NCBI GenBank assembly: GCA_021776735.1
Contig: JAJFFH010000047.1
Location: 79,076 to 143,075 of the forward strand
Direction: 5' to 3'
DNA from: Planctomycetota bacterium
GTDB lineage: Bacteria; Planctomycetota; PLA2
Length of the DNA stretch: 64,000 nt
This document shows positions 63,866 to 64,000 of the stretch, one piece after another. Position 1 is the stretch's first letter. Every line of letters begins with the position of its first letter. A model generated the notes under the pieces. That model had not been told where the DNA came from. It made no database searches and saw only the letters and a program-made list of their open reading frames with translations. Made by a program: the position numbers and the translations under genes.

Positions 63866-64000
63866 ATGCGCAAGGAATCTGGTTTTACGCTCATCGAGCT
63901 GATGATCGTGATTGCGATTATCGCCATTATCGCGGCGATCGCGATTCCGAACCTTCTTTCGGCTCGCCTGAACTCGAATGAGACGGCGGCCATCGCGACT
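63866..64000 (+). CDS. type IV pilin precursor, 5' part
   Basis: The first 45 residues only; the window ends inside the gene. MRKESGFTLIELMIVIAIIA is a class III signal: a short positively charged leader, cleavage after Gly6 before Phe, conserved Glu5 of the mature form, and the hydrophobic assembly helix. GGAG lies 13 bases upstream of ATG. It would be the pilus subunit. Two short inverted repeats (around 63680 and 63717) lie in the 200-base upstream gap. Confidence 0.93.
   Translation, partial: MRKESGFTLIELMIVIAIIAIIAAIAIPNLLSARLNSNETAAIAT

Overview
The window is a GC-rich stretch of bacterial chromosome, densely packed with genes on both strands. The encoded cell has lipoproteins, an OmpA-like protein and a type IV pilus, so it is Gram-negative in plan. 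Large secreted HEAT-repeat proteins, sigma factors fused to membrane and surface domains, and membrane-anchored squalene-cyclase-like repeat proteins suggest Planctomycetota or a nearby deep lineage. That placement rests on gene content only.

Layout. 1-4.6 kb: end of a beta-carbonic anhydrase, a sigma-factor/surface-protein fusion, an M14 peptidase and tRNA-Tyr. 4.6-12.2 kb: a DinB-like protein and three tandem secreted HEAT-repeat paralogs, one broken by an in-frame TGA. 12.4-20 kb: a secreted nuclease, a flavoprotein, an ECF sigma factor, a sigma-54 activator and pyruvate kinase. 20-30.6 kb: an AI-2E-type permease, a VWA protein and a housekeeping run of prfB (with programmed frameshift), purH, rnc (with a very long basic tail) and mfd. 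30.8-39.4 kb: a second sigma fusion, a SurA-like protein and two nearly identical cyclase-like proteins separated by repeat-rich DNA. 39.5-48 kb: an aminotransferase, a membrane hydrolase, a Rossmann protein, a decayed four-helix-bundle gene, rpsT, a TPR protein, def, ribF and tRNA-Phe. 48-56 kb: a glycosyltransferase, a 2H phosphoesterase-like protein, two related secreted proteins, pgi, a PilZ protein, ssb and a sugar acetyltransferase. 56-64 kb: type IV pilus genes (a prepilin-peptidase-like protein, pilT, pilB, pilC, a TPR protein and a truncated pilin) plus an OmpA-like lipoprotein.

The most striking signal is not a gene. A short non-palindromic sequence, ATCGCCGTCC(G/T)T, usually followed by a GCT a few bases on, occurs at least 23 times exactly and a few more times with one change. 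It lies on both strands, in intergenic gaps and inside unrelated genes. Assuming about two-thirds GC, a composition-based estimate expects roughly 0.02 copies. Fourteen of fifteen coding copies sit in one codon phase, giving (T/K)DGD(V/A) or (I/T)AV(L/R) peptides depending on strand. In conserved proteins the copies look like substitutions at permissive positions, not insertions. Intergenic copies are enriched, several lie beside hairpins, and all intergenic copies belong to one of two subtypes. This is how DNA uptake sequences behave in Neisseria and Haemophilus, and the window carries a type IV pilus locus. An uptake-signal role is an inference; the repeat itself is directly visible.
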